Part shown: positions 1-9,070 of the stretch, in pieces
Position numbering within the stretch: position 1 is the stretch's first letter
Layout of the letters: each line of letters begins with the position of its first letter
Made by a program: the position numbers and the translations under genes
Assembly (NCBI GenBank): GCA_965214235.1
Contig: CBDCBH010000002.1
Location: 992,001 to 1,056,000, forward strand
Length of the DNA: 64,000 nt
Reading direction: 5' to 3'
Source of the DNA: Ilyomonas sp965214235
GTDB lineage: Bacteria; Bacteroidota; Bacteroidia; Chitinophagales; Chitinophagaceae
Notes under the pieces: generated by a model
Seen by the model: the letters and a program-made list of their open reading frames with translations, nothing else
Database searches by the model: none
What the model was told of the DNA's origin: nothing

Positions 1-1
1 T

Positions 2-997
2 CTTATCACTGGCGTATTGTTTTCTATTGCCTGGTTGCAGCCGATTGAAAAAAACATAAACCAAAAACAAACATCAAACGTAAAAGAAATCAATAAAAAA
101 ATAATCATTACGCCGTTAACAGCACAGGTTGATAATCCTTTGTTTAATGCAGCCACTTTGTTTGCGCCTTCATTAAGAGAAGATGTAAAACAATCGCTTG
201 ACGACATGAATAAAACATTCAACGATAGTGCAGTAAAAACAAACCTAATGCAGGCAGAGCAAGCGTTACAGAAGGTTGTGCCGGAAGTTATTTCAACAGC
301 ATCTTCTGCCAATTTGCAAAAAATAATGCAGGATGCAAAACAACAGGCAAGCAAAAGCCTTCAAAGTATTGACTGGAAAAATATCGCGGAAACGATTCCG
401 CAAATGGTTGATTCATCTTTAATTCAGCAATCGGTAAATGATGCACTGCAAAACAAAACCGATTATGCTGATAATGTGAAACAAGGTTTGGCTGCTGCAA
501 AAGAACAATTGGCAAGATTGAAAAGCGAGAAGTTGAATGTTTATTTTGATAAAGAATTTTTGCAACAGCTAACATCAACCGCTTTCGCTTCTTTAAAGAA
601 TATCAATTTTAAAGCAATAGAAGATTCAATAAAGTTGTCTTCAGATGTTGTGAATAAAGCATTCCTTCAATTGGAATTGAAACAGGAAGAAATAAAAAAA
701 AGACAACGAACAGAGTTGAAAAAAGTACTAGACAATTACAAAAAAGCGGAAGATGCTTTGAAAAGAATTGTGCCGGTCGCTCCTCCTTTACCACTGATGC
801 CAACCCAGTATGAAACGCATTACAATGCAGACGCAGCAAGCGTTGTAAATGTTCTGTCAAACGATAACACAGCCTGTTTAGCTGTACCGGCTTATCATTT
901 TGAAACAGATCATAACAACGATGGTTTAAAAACGATTCATATCATTAACAAAAGCGATGGCTCAACCATAAACATCGTTATCGAAATCAGGCAATAA
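2..997 (+). CDS. 5'-truncated membrane-anchored coiled-coil protein, unknown function
   Basis: The reading frame is open from base 2. The first in-frame TTG (17) falls inside a hydrophobic stretch (LITGVLFSIAWLQ) that looks like the end of a transmembrane segment, so the true start lies outside the window. About 310 residues follow that should be extracytoplasmic or soluble. They are rich in Lys, Gln, Ala and Asp with long amphipathic heptad-like stretches, including a run of KKRQRTELKKVLDNYKKAEDA character near residue 230. A small globular tail of about 60 residues ends in alternating hydrophobic strands (TIHIINKSDGSTINIVIEI). I do not recognise a family. In this phylum, one-TM proteins with coiled coils often pair with sigma factors or BlaR-like proteases, but no such partner is visible here. 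It converges on dapB. Confidence 0.6.
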   Translation, partial: LITGVLFSIAWLQPIEKNINQKQTSNVKEINKKIIITPLTAQVDNPLFNAATLFAPSLREDVKQSLDDMNKTFNDSAVKTNLMQAEQALQKVVPEVISTASSANLQKIMQDAKQQASKSLQSIDWKNIAETIPQMVDSSLIQQSVNDALQNKTDYADNVKQGLAAAKEQLARLKSEKLNVYFDKEFLQQLTSTAFASLKNINFKAIEDSIKLSSDVVNKAFLQLELKQEEIKKRQRTELKKVLDNYKKAEDALKRIVPVAPPLPLMPTQYETHYNADAASVVNVLSNDNTACLAVPAYHFETDHNNDGLKTIHIINKSDGSTINIVIEIRQ

Positions 998-1002
998 AAA
1001 AA

Positions 1003-1022
1003 AGTAGCAGTGCTATTTATTT
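1003..1022. terminator. Weak bidirectional hairpin between convergent genes
   Basis: A 6-bp stem (AGTAGC / GCTATT, one G-U pair) is flanked by an A-run on the left and T-rich sequence on the right, so it could end transcripts from both sides. The stem is short and the minus-strand version contains one mismatch. Confidence 0.3.
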
Positions 1023-1039
1023 TAACAAGTAAAATTCTT

Positions 1040-1756
1040 TTACAAATTCAATACATCGTTCATTGTAAAAACGCCTTTTTTATTTTGTAAAAATTCAGCT
1101 GCTAATACAACTCCGGCGGCAAAGCCTTTTCGGTTGTGAGCCGTGTGTTTAATTTCAATATCATCAACATCACTGGTATATTTTATAATGTGCGTACCCG
1201 GCGCAGGATCGGTGCGGATACTTTTTATTTCCAGGTCTTCTTTTGTTTTTGGCTGCTCGTTCACCCACTGTTTTTTTTGTTTGAAATATTGTAAAACCTG
1301 CTCTGCCAATGTAATGGCTGTACCGCTTGGCGCGTCTTTTTTTTGGGTATGATGAATCTCTTCAATCATCGCATCATAATCATCATACGATGACATTATT
1401 TGTGCAAGAAAACGGTTGGCTTCAAAAAACAAATTCACGCCAACACTAAAGTTGCTGGCGTATAAAAAAGCTCCCTTTTTATTTTCAACATATTGTATAA
1501 TTTCATCCCAATGCTGCAACCATCCTGTTGAGCCGCACACAACAGCAATGCCGGCATCCAAACATTTTTTTATGTTTTGCACGGCACTGCGCGGCGTTGT
1601 AAATTCAATAGCAACATCGGCTCTCTTAAGGTTAGCGGTTGTTATTTCACCTGCATTGCGGCTACTAATTGTAAGCACTACTTCGTGCCTTTTTTGCATA
1701 GCAATTTCTTCAATAGCTTTGCCCATTTTGCCATAACCAATCAGAGCTATTTTCAT
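1040..1756 (-). CDS. dapB: 4-hydroxy-tetrahydrodipicolinate reductase
   Basis: DapB is the NAD(P)H-dependent reductase of the diaminopimelate/lysine pathway and acts in the cytoplasm. The N-terminus carries the dinucleotide-binding fold (MKIALIGYGKMGKAI). The family signature is present at about residue 133 (EIHHTQKKDAPSGTA), with the catalytic His pair and the substrate-binding Lys. At 238 aa it matches the shorter Bacteroidota form. It starts 10 bp after the stop of the DUF5683 gene, which places it last in a parA-parB-DUF5683-dapB run. That run is commonly conserved in this phylum, often followed by lepB, which is not present here. Confidence 0.95.
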   Translation of the reverse strand: MKIALIGYGKMGKAIEEIAMQKRHEVVLTISSRNAGEITTANLKRADVAIEFTTPRSAVQNIKKCLDAGIAVVCGSTGWLQHWDEIIQYVENKKGAFLYASNFSVGVNLFFEANRFLAQIMSSYDDYDAMIEEIHHTQKKDAPSGTAITLAEQVLQYFKQKKQWVNEQPKTKEDLEIKSIRTDPAPGTHIIKYTSDVDDIEIKHTAHNRKGFAAGVVLAAEFLQNKKGVFTMNDVLNL

Positions 1757-1766
1757 GATGTTGATT

Positions 1767-2477
1767 TTAAAAAGAAGGCAACGGTTTGCGGGTTGGATTT
1801 TTAAAATTCACCACCAATCCTAATGCTGTTGTTTTCGTTGCGGGTAAATAAGTTGGGTTGATGTGCAATGTTAATTTATCGCTTACATCGAAATCTTTTA
1901 AATGCGCAAAAACAGTAGCATCAGCAACATTTACGCCCCATAAAATAAAGAACCAGAGAAGACTGTAATCTTTATTGCGTTTATAAACATTCCTGTACGA
2001 TTGATAATCACCCAAACTTAAAAAAGTGCCGTCTTTGTACTTCACTTTCGGGTTCACTTTAGAAAGCATAGAACTATCATATTTGCCGTTTGCATCGGGA
2101 TAAGTTGCAGCATACACCGCAGCATACGCAAATTTCGTCCACCTATAATAGTTATTGTTGTAAACATACAAAGAAGCAGGTACTGCCAATGCGCCATACA
2201 CAATGGGCAGCTTCCAGTATTCGCGGTTGTAAATTTGACCCCAGCCCGGTAAAACAGCCGAACGAAATGTAGCAATTTTAGGATCGTGCTTAGGCTTTGT
2301 TTTTACTTCACTTGTATCAACAATTACTTTTTTTGTAGTGCTGCCTTTTAATTGAACGCTACTGCTATCGGTAAACAAAGATGTGGTTGCCAGCTTTGTT
2401 TTTGCAGAGTCTTTCTGTGCAAAAGAAAAGTATGAACAAAAGAAAAAAAACGATATAAAAACAAACATTCGCCGCAT
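1767..2477 (-). CDS. DUF5683 domain protein (secreted or envelope)
   Basis: Hypothetical envelope protein of about 236 aa. A signal peptide or N-terminal anchor (MRRMFVFISFFFFCSYFSFA) is followed by a Ser/Thr/Lys-rich linker. The DUF5683 hallmark then appears: SAVLPGWGQIYNREYWKLPI with further hydrophobic helices (YGALAVPASLYVY; LLWFFILWGVNVADATVFAHL). I chose the ATG at 2477 because the longer ORF from 2498 would overlap the end of parB and would put charged residues ahead of the signal peptide. The gene sits 4 bp downstream of parB and 10 bp upstream of dapB. Its molecular role is unknown, but its place beside the partition genes is a recurring arrangement in Bacteroidota. Confidence 0.8.
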   Translation of the reverse strand: MRRMFVFISFFFFCSYFSFAQKDSAKTKLATTSLFTDSSSVQLKGSTTKKVIVDTSEVKTKPKHDPKIATFRSAVLPGWGQIYNREYWKLPIVYGALAVPASLYVYNNNYYRWTKFAYAAVYAATYPDANGKYDSSMLSKVNPKVKYKDGTFLSLGDYQSYRNVYKRNKDYSLLWFFILWGVNVADATVFAHLKDFDVSDKLTLHINPTYLPATKTTALGLVVNFKNPTRKPLPSF

Positions 2478-2481
2478 ACAT

Positions 2482-3396
2482 TTAACTCGCCTGCACATTC
2501 ATCAATTCAAGCAGCTTGTTTAGCTCATCCAACGAATAATATTCAATGTTGATGCTGCCAAAACCCTGCTTGTTGTGCGCCAGCTTTACTTTGGTTCCGA
2601 AATGAGAAGCTAAGTTATCTTCAATTCGTTTGTAGGCAGGAAGCAAATTTTGTTTTACGGTAGATTTAACAGCCTGATCGTTATGCTTATAAAGGTTGCG
2701 GACAAGGTCTTCGGTTTGACGAACGCTTAACCCTTTGTTTTGTATTTCGTGAAACACGAACAGTTGGTTGTCAACCGTATCAATGTTTATCAAAGCACGT
2801 GCATGACCCATGCTGATGCTGCTGCTGCGCACTGCCAGTTGAATATCGGGCGGTAACCTCAGCAAACGAATGTAATTGGCAACGGTGCTTCGTTCTTTCC
2901 CCATGCGTTCAGCCACTTGTTCCTGCGTGTAGTTAAGCTCGTCCATCATTCTTTTAAAACTCAATGAAATTTCAATGGCGTTTAAATCTTCCCGCTGCAA
3001 ATTTTCAAGCAAGGCAAGCTCTAACAATTCATCATCGTTGGTTTGCCTTACATAGGCGGGAATATCTTTCAAACCCGCAATGGCAGCGGCTTTAAATCTT
3101 CTTTCACCGGCTACAAGCTGATATTTATTATTGGATGTTTTAGAAACCGTGATAGGCTGAACAACATCGAAGTTTTTAATTGATGATGCCAGTTCGCTTA
3201 GCGATTGTTCATCAAAATCTTTTCTCGGATTTTTAGGGTTCGCCTGAATATCTTTTAACGGAATGCGAATAACAGAGGTAGCCTGTTCAACTACATTGTT
3301 TTTTAAATCGCCGGTTGTGGTTTTTAAATCGGCATCAATATTTTGCAATAACGAACGGATTCCTTTTCCTAAGGCATCTTTATGTGGCTTCATCAT
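2482..3396 (-). CDS. parB: Chromosome-partitioning protein ParB
   Basis: ParB/Spo0J centromere-binding CTPase, 304 aa. The N-terminal ParB/sulfiredoxin-like domain contains the conserved block IQANPKNPRKDF followed by VAGERRFKAA (about residues 50-110), which matches the GERRxRA CTP-binding motif. A KorB-type helix-turn-helix follows (TQEQVAERMGKERSTVANYIRL, in part), then a C-terminal dimerisation region with the Bacteroidota ending LAHNKQGFGSINIEYYSLDEL. It lies downstream of parA on the same strand with a 155-bp gap that contains a direct repeat. Two adjacent Met codons make the start ambiguous by one residue. Confidence 0.95.
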   Translation of the reverse strand: MMKPHKDALGKGIRSLLQNIDADLKTTTGDLKNNVVEQATSVIRIPLKDIQANPKNPRKDFDEQSLSELASSIKNFDVVQPITVSKTSNNKYQLVAGERRFKAAAIAGLKDIPAYVRQTNDDELLELALLENLQREDLNAIEISLSFKRMMDELNYTQEQVAERMGKERSTVANYIRLLRLPPDIQLAVRSSSISMGHARALINIDTVDNQLFVFHEIQNKGLSVRQTEDLVRNLYKHNDQAVKSTVKQNLLPAYKRIEDNLASHFGTKVKLAHNKQGFGSINIEYYSLDELNKLLELMNVQAS

Positions 3397-3493
3397 AACA
3401 TTAAAATTACAAGAGGCAAGATGGAAGTTATTAGAAAAAAATTATAAAATTAAGATGAAAGAAAAAGAGTAACAGGCACACTAAACATTATAC

Positions 3494-3538
3494 TTGTAAC
3501 CTTATTCCTGCGTCCTCAATGTTGTAACCTTATTCCTG
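3494..3538. repeat. 17-bp direct repeat in the parA-parB gap
   Basis: The 17-mer TTGTAACCTTATTCCTG occurs at 3494-3510 and again at 3522-3538, identical, with a 28-bp period (about 2.7 helical turns). It lies just downstream of the parA stop codon and upstream of parB on the minus strand. It is not palindromic, so it does not resemble a parS site. It could be an operator, a duplication scar, or part of a leader. Confidence 0.7.
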
Positions 3539-3551
3539 AATTTCATCTTTT

Positions 3552-4352
3552 TTATTCCATGATTCTTTCTTCTTGCGTAATTTTTGTAAGATTGTTTTTT
3601 TGGAGAACCTCTTTGGCAAGATTGAGATAGTTTACTGCGCCTTTGCTATCAGAATCGTATAATATAACAGGTTTCCCGAACGAGGGCGCTTCGCTTAACC
3701 GGGTGTTTCGGTGAATGATAGTTGTAAAAACCATCTCATCAAAATGCCGCCTCACTTCGCTTACAACCTGGTTGCACAAACGCAATCTTCCATCATACAT
3801 CGTCATTAAAATACCTTCAATTTGCAAAGCAGGATTTAAACGGCTCTGCACTATTTTTATCGTATTTAATAATTTACCTAAACCTTCCAATGCAAAAAAT
3901 TCGCACTGTACCGGAACAATTACACTATCTGCGGCCGTAAGCGCATTTACCGTTATCAAACCAAGTGATGGCGAGCAATCAATTACAATAAAATCGTAAT
4001 TACTTCTTATCGCTTCCATTGTATTTTTCATCACCATTTCGCGGTTGGGATAGTTAATCATTTCTATCTCCGCTCCTACCAAATCAATATGCGATGGAAT
4101 AAGATCGAGATAAGGTATTTCAGTTTTTAAAATCACTTCCTGTGCAGGCACATTGTTTACCATGCAATCGTAAAGGCTATGCGTGATGTTGTGCAAATCA
4201 AACCCAACGCCGGTAGTGCTGTTTGCCTGAGGGTCGGCATCAATCAGTAACGTTTTAAATTCCAGTACCGCAAAACTTGCCGCCAAATTAATTGCTGATG
4301 TTGTTTTGCCCACGCCTCCTTTTTGATTGGCTACCCCAATAATTCTTGCCAT
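3552..4352 (-). CDS. parA: Chromosome-partitioning ATPase ParA/Soj
   Basis: Deviant Walker-A ATPase that drives segregation of ParB-bound origins. It begins MARIIGVANQKGGVGKTTSA, with the KGGVGKTT loop and its signature lysine. Walker A' (LIDADPQANST) lies at about residue 38 and Walker B (FIVIDCSPSLGL) at about residue 122. The C-terminus has the usual FDEMVFTTIIHRNTRLSEAP block. The length of 266 aa is typical of chromosomal Soj. It is first in the run leading to parB, DUF5683 and dapB. Confidence 0.96.
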   Translation of the reverse strand: MARIIGVANQKGGVGKTTSAINLAASFAVLEFKTLLIDADPQANSTTGVGFDLHNITHSLYDCMVNNVPAQEVILKTEIPYLDLIPSHIDLVGAEIEMINYPNREMVMKNTMEAIRSNYDFIVIDCSPSLGLITVNALTAADSVIVPVQCEFFALEGLGKLLNTIKIVQSRLNPALQIEGILMTMYDGRLRLCNQVVSEVRRHFDEMVFTTIIHRNTRLSEAPSFGKPVILYDSDSKGAVNYLNLAKEVLQKNNLTKITQEERIME

Positions 4353-4513
4353 AAAAAAAATTTACCCTTTGTAATTGCGCAAATATCATTTTTTTATTGG
4401 TGTAAGAAGAAGCAATTTTTTTATTTATTATTGAATGAAAAAGCACGCTTCACCAAATGGGTGTGATAATGTGAAGAAGATAAATGATGAAGAAATAAAC
4501 AGGCTTTTTTACA

Positions 4514-5265
4514 TCAGTCGTTAATGTCATATTCTTTTTTAAGAAAAGAAATCAATCGGGTTGCATTTTGTAATTCAGGTTGCAAATTATTTTCTACATA
4601 CGAACTTGTAACGATCCTAAAGTCGAATACTTTATTAAATAATACGCGCAATTTGTTTCTGTCGGCTGATAATGCAGGCAATGGCTTGTTTGACATTTTA
4701 CCATGATTAACAAACGAAGTATCGTTAAACACCGTCATATCAGTTATCTCATCAAGCCTTGATATAATTTCTTTAAAATAAACTTCATAATATTCTCCCT
4801 GGTCGTAAACGCCGTTGATATCAGCATCATATTTTGCTAAACTGTCTGCCACATGGCCTTTTTCAATCAACCTGTAATCACCTGTGCTTTTTAATTGCTG
4901 TAAAGTAGCATCATTGCTTTTAAAAGTAGATGAATTAAAAAAATAATTTATGAAAAGGTGATAAAATTTTTCCGGTTGGCATCATCTGCCAGGCTGACGT
5001 GCGCAAGTAATAAAAAACTATCAATGCCCTTTACCTGTTTTCTGTCAGATGTAAGAACAAGTTGCAGTTCTGCTGTATCTGTTTCTACATTGCGTATAAA
5101 GCCGGTTATGTATTCTTTTTCTTTTGAACGGTTGGTAAAATATTCACGCAGGTTTTCTGCAATAAACCCCATGGTTACAGCAAGAAATATCATTATAAAT
5201 TCAAGAAAGTATTCTTTAAAATGTTTGTTTTTATGATGCAAATCTGGATGATGATGTACTTCCAT
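4514..5265 (-). pseudogene. DUF6090-like membrane protein, interrupted by one frameshift
   Basis: Two minus-strand frames together make one protein of about 250 aa. The 5' part (5265 down to about 4958) reads MEVHHHPDLHHKNKHFKEYF, then a single TM helix (FLEFIMIFLAVTMGFIAENL) and a charged region. It stops shortly after NRKNF. If the frame is shifted by one base in the A5-T4 tract near 4966, translation continues as FYHLFINYFFNSSTFKS, then LQQLKSTGDYRLIEKG and on to the second frame ending at 4514. The His-rich start, single TM segment and LQxLKSTGDYRLI block match my memory of the DUF6090 family, which has no established function. The break is in a homopolymer and could be a sequencing error rather than true decay. 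Confidence 0.7.
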
Positions 5266-5398
5266 AGTTAAGGCTTACTTACTTAATTACTAAGCTGTAT
5301 GTTGCGAAGATATGAGCAATCAAATGTAAACCGCTTTTAAGCATGGCGGTACATTTTTATCAGCGTTATTCAAACCATCATTTAGTTTTTACAAGCTT

Positions 5399-6256
5399 TT
5401 ATACCTGCGAAATAAGCGTCATTTCTTTTCTTGCGTTATCAATCAAAAAATTAATTTCTTTATCGTTAATTTTATGTTTGGATAAATATTTTTGGAGCCA
5501 GTTAAGATAAAAAGTTCTTACGGTATAATAACGCTCAATATTATTGGCTGCCGATGACATTGAGTTGTTTCGTTTGCGATACATAAAATCGGCAGTACAC
5601 GAAATAAATATCACTTCCTGTACATACAGTTTGCTTAGAAAAGCCTGGTCTTCATACAATTCATATATACCTGAAAATGCCGGTTCAAAGCCATTCACTC
5701 TTTTAAAAGCTTCTTTTGTAATCATAATTCCTGAAGGCGCCGGAGGTGTAGCAAGTTGAAACGGATATAATAATTTGGTTAGTGTTTTGGGTTTGTAACA
5801 TTTCCCGGCTGGTGCGCCTATCGGCTCTTCAAAGTCCTGCGCATTGTTATCATTCCATGAATACCACATTATGGAAGGACCGCACACAACTTCGGCTTTT
5901 GGATGGGCTTTGAAAATAGCTAACTGGTTAGCCATTTTTTGGGGAAGCCACACATCATCGGCATCTAAAAAAGCAATGTATTTTCCATGTGCCCGTTTTG
6001 CCGCTTCGTTTCTTGAAATGGTTACTCCTTTATTTACATGCCCATCATGCTCTGTGTATAAAATTTTATTTGCATAAAGGCTACAGAAATTTTTAGCAAC
6101 GGAGCTATGCTTTTCATCCGAGCCATCATCAATCACTATCAATTCCCAGTTGCTATAAGTTTGGTTGATGACACTTTGCAGCGCTTCAACCAACCAATGA
6201 CTTCCGTTAAGAAATGGCACAATAACGGAAACCAATTCCGACGATCCTTCATTCAT
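5399..6256 (-). CDS. Family 2 glycosyltransferase
   Basis: GT-A fold glycosyltransferase of about 285 aa. The N-terminus has the nucleotide-sugar binding strand (LVSVIVPFLNGSHWLVEAL) and WELIVIDDGSDE. A DxD metal/UDP-sugar motif occurs in YIAFLDADDVWLP at about residue 95, and the acceptor-side EDQAF sits near residue 205. There is no signal peptide or TM helix, so it should work at the cytoplasmic face. It is divergent from a second GT2 gene and a CE4 deacetylase starting 186 bp away, which suggests a small surface-glycan or modification locus. The acceptor is unknown. Confidence 0.9.
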   Translation of the reverse strand: MNEGSSELVSVIVPFLNGSHWLVEALQSVINQTYSNWELIVIDDGSDEKHSSVAKNFCSLYANKILYTEHDGHVNKGVTISRNEAAKRAHGKYIAFLDADDVWLPQKMANQLAIFKAHPKAEVVCGPSIMWYSWNDNNAQDFEEPIGAPAGKCYKPKTLTKLLYPFQLATPPAPSGIMITKEAFKRVNGFEPAFSGIYELYEDQAFLSKLYVQEVIFISCTADFMYRKRNNSMSSAANNIERYYTVRTFYLNWLQKYLSKHKINDKEINFLIDNARKEMTLISQV

Positions 6257-6441
6257 AACTCTTCTAATCTAAAATTTTGATGTAAAAACAAACATAGGAA
6301 TGATTTGTTTAAAAGCGGTATAAAAATTTCACTTTTTTATCTTTACAAAATCATGGTAAAAACAAACGAAACCTTACAAAAAAGCAACATAAATACATAA
6401 CAGAATGCGGTTAAGTTTGCAAAAATGTATGGTTGTATTGT

Positions 6442-7221
6442 ATGATAAATTCAACTGATAACTTGCCGCTGATAAGTGTAATAATCACTACTTACAATTA
6501 CGCCCGTTTTTTACCGAAGGCTGTTGAAAGTGTAGTAAAACAAACCTATCGGAATGTTGAAATTATTATTATTGATGATGGCTCTACCGACAATACAAAA
6601 TCTGTTATAAAAGAAAGCTGGCAAGCCAGATATTTTTATGGAGAAAACAAAGGCATTGCTGCTGCGCGCAACGTTGGCATTGAACAGGCGAAAGGCGATT
6701 ACTTACTGTTTTTAGATGCCGATGACTGGCTGGAAACAGATGCGCTGGAACAGAACTTTTTTGTAATAAAAACAAACCCTGATGTTGCTTTTGTTTCGGG
6801 CAATTATTATTTTTTACGTGCCGAAAACAATACGCCACATCCTGTATCTGTTTCAGTAGCTGATCATCATTACAAACGCTTATTGCAAAGCAATTATATT
6901 GGTATGCTTGCTGCCGTTATGTTTCAAAAATGGGTGTTTACCAACATTAAATTCGATGAAACGCTGAAGGCCTGTGAGGACTATGATTTGTACTTAACCA
7001 TCGCAAGAAATCATCCTGTAATACATCATCAGAAATTTATTGCCACTTACTACTTCCACTCGTCAAGTTTATCGCACAACTATAAAGCAATGATGGATAC
7101 CATTACAGCTGTTATGAAGAAGCAAGCTCCGTATATTCATTCGGCTGAAGAAGAACAGGCTTACAACGAAGGTTTACAGCAATGGAAAGAGTATGATCAG
7201 TTGTTAGGACAATCATTATAA
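6442..7221 (+). CDS. Family 2 glycosyltransferase
   Basis: GT2 enzyme of about 259 aa. It starts PLISVIITTYNYARFLPKAV, followed by VEIIIIDDGSTDNT. The Arg-rich AAARNVGIEQAKGDYLLFLD block carries the donor-binding residues, and the DADDW motif sits at about residue 95. ACEDYDLYL is the acceptor-side acidic motif. I start at the ATG at 6442. The frame is open slightly further upstream, but only from a TTG. It ends 4 bp before the deacetylase gene, so the two are almost certainly co-transcribed. Confidence 0.9.
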   Translation: MINSTDNLPLISVIITTYNYARFLPKAVESVVKQTYRNVEIIIIDDGSTDNTKSVIKESWQARYFYGENKGIAAARNVGIEQAKGDYLLFLDADDWLETDALEQNFFVIKTNPDVAFVSGNYYFLRAENNTPHPVSVSVADHHYKRLLQSNYIGMLAAVMFQKWVFTNIKFDETLKACEDYDLYLTIARNHPVIHHQKFIATYYFHSSSLSHNYKAMMDTITAVMKKQAPYIHSAEEEQAYNEGLQQWKEYDQLLGQSL

Positions 7222-7225
7222 ACTT

Positions 7226-8227
7226 ATGGAAAGAAACACACGCGCAACTACTTTATTGCCACATATTATTACAATCATGTATCACAGGATTGATGCAGTA
7301 AATACAAACCCCTGGGGCATCTGTGTTTCGCCCGAACGATTTGAAGAACAAGTGAGCTTCCTGAAAAAAAACTTTACTGTCATCACTACAAAAGAGGTGA
7401 TTAATGAAGTAAAAACAGGCAGCATAATAAAGAATAGTATTTGCCTTACGTTTGATGATGGCTATGCAGATAATTATAACAATGCAAAACCTATACTCCA
7501 AAAATACAATTGCCCTGCAACCTTTTTTATTCCCACTGCTTTTATCAATAAAAACAAACCTTTTTGGTGGGATGAATTGGAAATGATATTTCTTTATTCG
7601 GAACAACTGCCGGCTTATCTATCGTTATCATTCAACGGAATAAAAAAGAATTATACACATATTGAAACCGAACTGCCAGAAGAACAATGGCAGCAGCATA
7701 AACAATGGAAATGGTACGAACAACCACCTACAAACCGGTGTGCTGTGTTTTTAAACATTTGGAAAACGCTAAGACCATTGCCATTTGATGAAATACAAAA
7801 ACAAATGGGTTTACTAAGAGAATGGGCAGGCAGTAACCAGTACACAACGCATCGCTTACCTATGAGTGAACAACAATTAGGCAACCTTGCAGAAAATAAT
7901 TTGTTTACAATCGGTCTGCATACTCATACGCATATTGATTTTATAGCAAAAGAAAAAGAGATACAAATAGAAGAAATAGCAGCGTGTAAAAATCATCTTC
8001 GCAATACATACAATATTGAAAGCAACTGTTTAGCTTACCCTTATGGAAGGTATGATACAACTACACTTGAAGCCGTTGCAGAGTTAAAATTGGATGGTTG
8101 CTTTACCACAGAAGCCATTGCAATTACCGAACGTTCGCAGGTAGCAATGCTGGGCAGATTTCAGGCAGGTAACTGGGAGGCAAATCGTTTTAAAGATGAA
8201 CTTTCTGTTTGGAATAATCAACCATAA
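7226..8227 (+). CDS. Polysaccharide deacetylase (CE4 / NodB fold)
   Basis: Metal-dependent N- or O-deacetylase of carbohydrate, 333 aa. Motif 1 is ICLTFDDGYADN (about residue 80), supplying the catalytic base and the metal Asp. Motif 2 is IGLHTHTHIDF (about residue 230), with the metal His residues. CLAYPYGRYD (about residue 270) is the motif 3/4 region. The N-terminus (IITIMYHRIDAVNTNPWG) is typical of the branch that accompanies glycosyltransferases. No clear signal peptide is seen. The 4-bp spacing to the preceding GT2 gene indicates an operon that builds or trims a surface or exopolysaccharide. Confidence 0.92.
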   Translation: MERNTRATTLLPHIITIMYHRIDAVNTNPWGICVSPERFEEQVSFLKKNFTVITTKEVINEVKTGSIIKNSICLTFDDGYADNYNNAKPILQKYNCPATFFIPTAFINKNKPFWWDELEMIFLYSEQLPAYLSLSFNGIKKNYTHIETELPEEQWQQHKQWKWYEQPPTNRCAVFLNIWKTLRPLPFDEIQKQMGLLREWAGSNQYTTHRLPMSEQQLGNLAENNLFTIGLHTHTHIDFIAKEKEIQIEEIAACKNHLRNTYNIESNCLAYPYGRYDTTTLEAVAELKLDGCFTTEAIAITERSQVAMLGRFQAGNWEANRFKDELSVWNNQP

Positions 8228-8414
8228 AACTATCAGCTTAATATTCCATATCGTCATCACAGTAATAAGATACAGGAAAAGCAAACCTTCATAATTACCC
8301 GTTAATTGTTGCTCTTACATTTATTTTTCGCGACAAATTAATCGACGTTCTAAATAAAAAGCATTCCATCGGCTTTTTAAGATATTGTATAAAAAGTATC
8401 AACAGTTGTTTATT

Positions 8415-8939
8415 ATGAAATCAAATAAAACTTTTGCTATAACTTCAAGCATCATTGGTGTTTTTAGTTGGTTCTTTTTTTTTGGACTTGGCCTTTTTAT
8501 CGACTCATCACCATTCAGGCATAGCTTACATTCTTTTCAATGGAATGCATTTATCATGTGCCTTTTAACTTATACACCCACCAACATTGCTTTCTTATGC
8601 ATAGCTGCCGCTTTTTGCGGTGGCTGTTCAAGTAACCTTGGTATGGTGTCGAAATTTAAAGTTTCTAACACAGCAAGCGTTGACAACAGCAATACAGAGG
8701 ATTCACTCAATTTAATACAGCAAAACCCTTTCAATTGTATGATAAGAGGTTTTGTTGTTTATATAGCATTTATTGGCGGCATGTACGTGGTGGCTGACTC
8801 ACCTTTTAGTTCTACCTCACCCGATCAATATGCAAGAGCAGCCGGTGTATTAAGTTTACTTGCTTATTTGGTTGGTTATGATCAATCGAATTTTGTGAAC
8901 CTTATTAATTTAAGTTCTAAACTAAAAAAAGAAGCGTAG
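8415..8939 (+). CDS. Hypothetical integral membrane protein
   Basis: Unrecognised protein of about 174 aa. It has four hydrophobic segments: TSSIIGVFSWFFFFGLGLF; a central AFIMCLLTYTPTNIAFLCIA; a Gly-rich IRGFVVYIAFIGGMYVVA; and a C-terminal VLSLLAYLVGY. A short soluble loop separates the second and third. The ATG at 8415 is preferred over 8385 because the extra ten residues are charged and precede an ordinary K-rich TM start. It stands alone, 187 bp after the deacetylase gene, and converges on the next gene. Confidence 0.6.
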   Translation: MKSNKTFAITSSIIGVFSWFFFFGLGLFIDSSPFRHSLHSFQWNAFIMCLLTYTPTNIAFLCIAAAFCGGCSSNLGMVSKFKVSNTASVDNSNTEDSLNLIQQNPFNCMIRGFVVYIAFIGGMYVVADSPFSSTSPDQYARAAGVLSLLAYLVGYDQSNFVNLINLSSKLKKEA

Positions 8940-9070
8940 CTAAAATGCAATAGAAAGTTTAGAATTAATATTTATAGTGAATGCTGATTTTACTTTTGGT
9001 GTTCCAGCATCGCCTTTATAAAAAGATATTTTTTTCTGTCCATTCGAAATACAATACTGGAACTAAACAT

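Noticed and set aside
3397..3551. parS centromere site in the parA-parB gap
   Set aside because: The repeat there is direct, not palindromic, and does not resemble the TGTTTCACGTGAAACA-type consensus.
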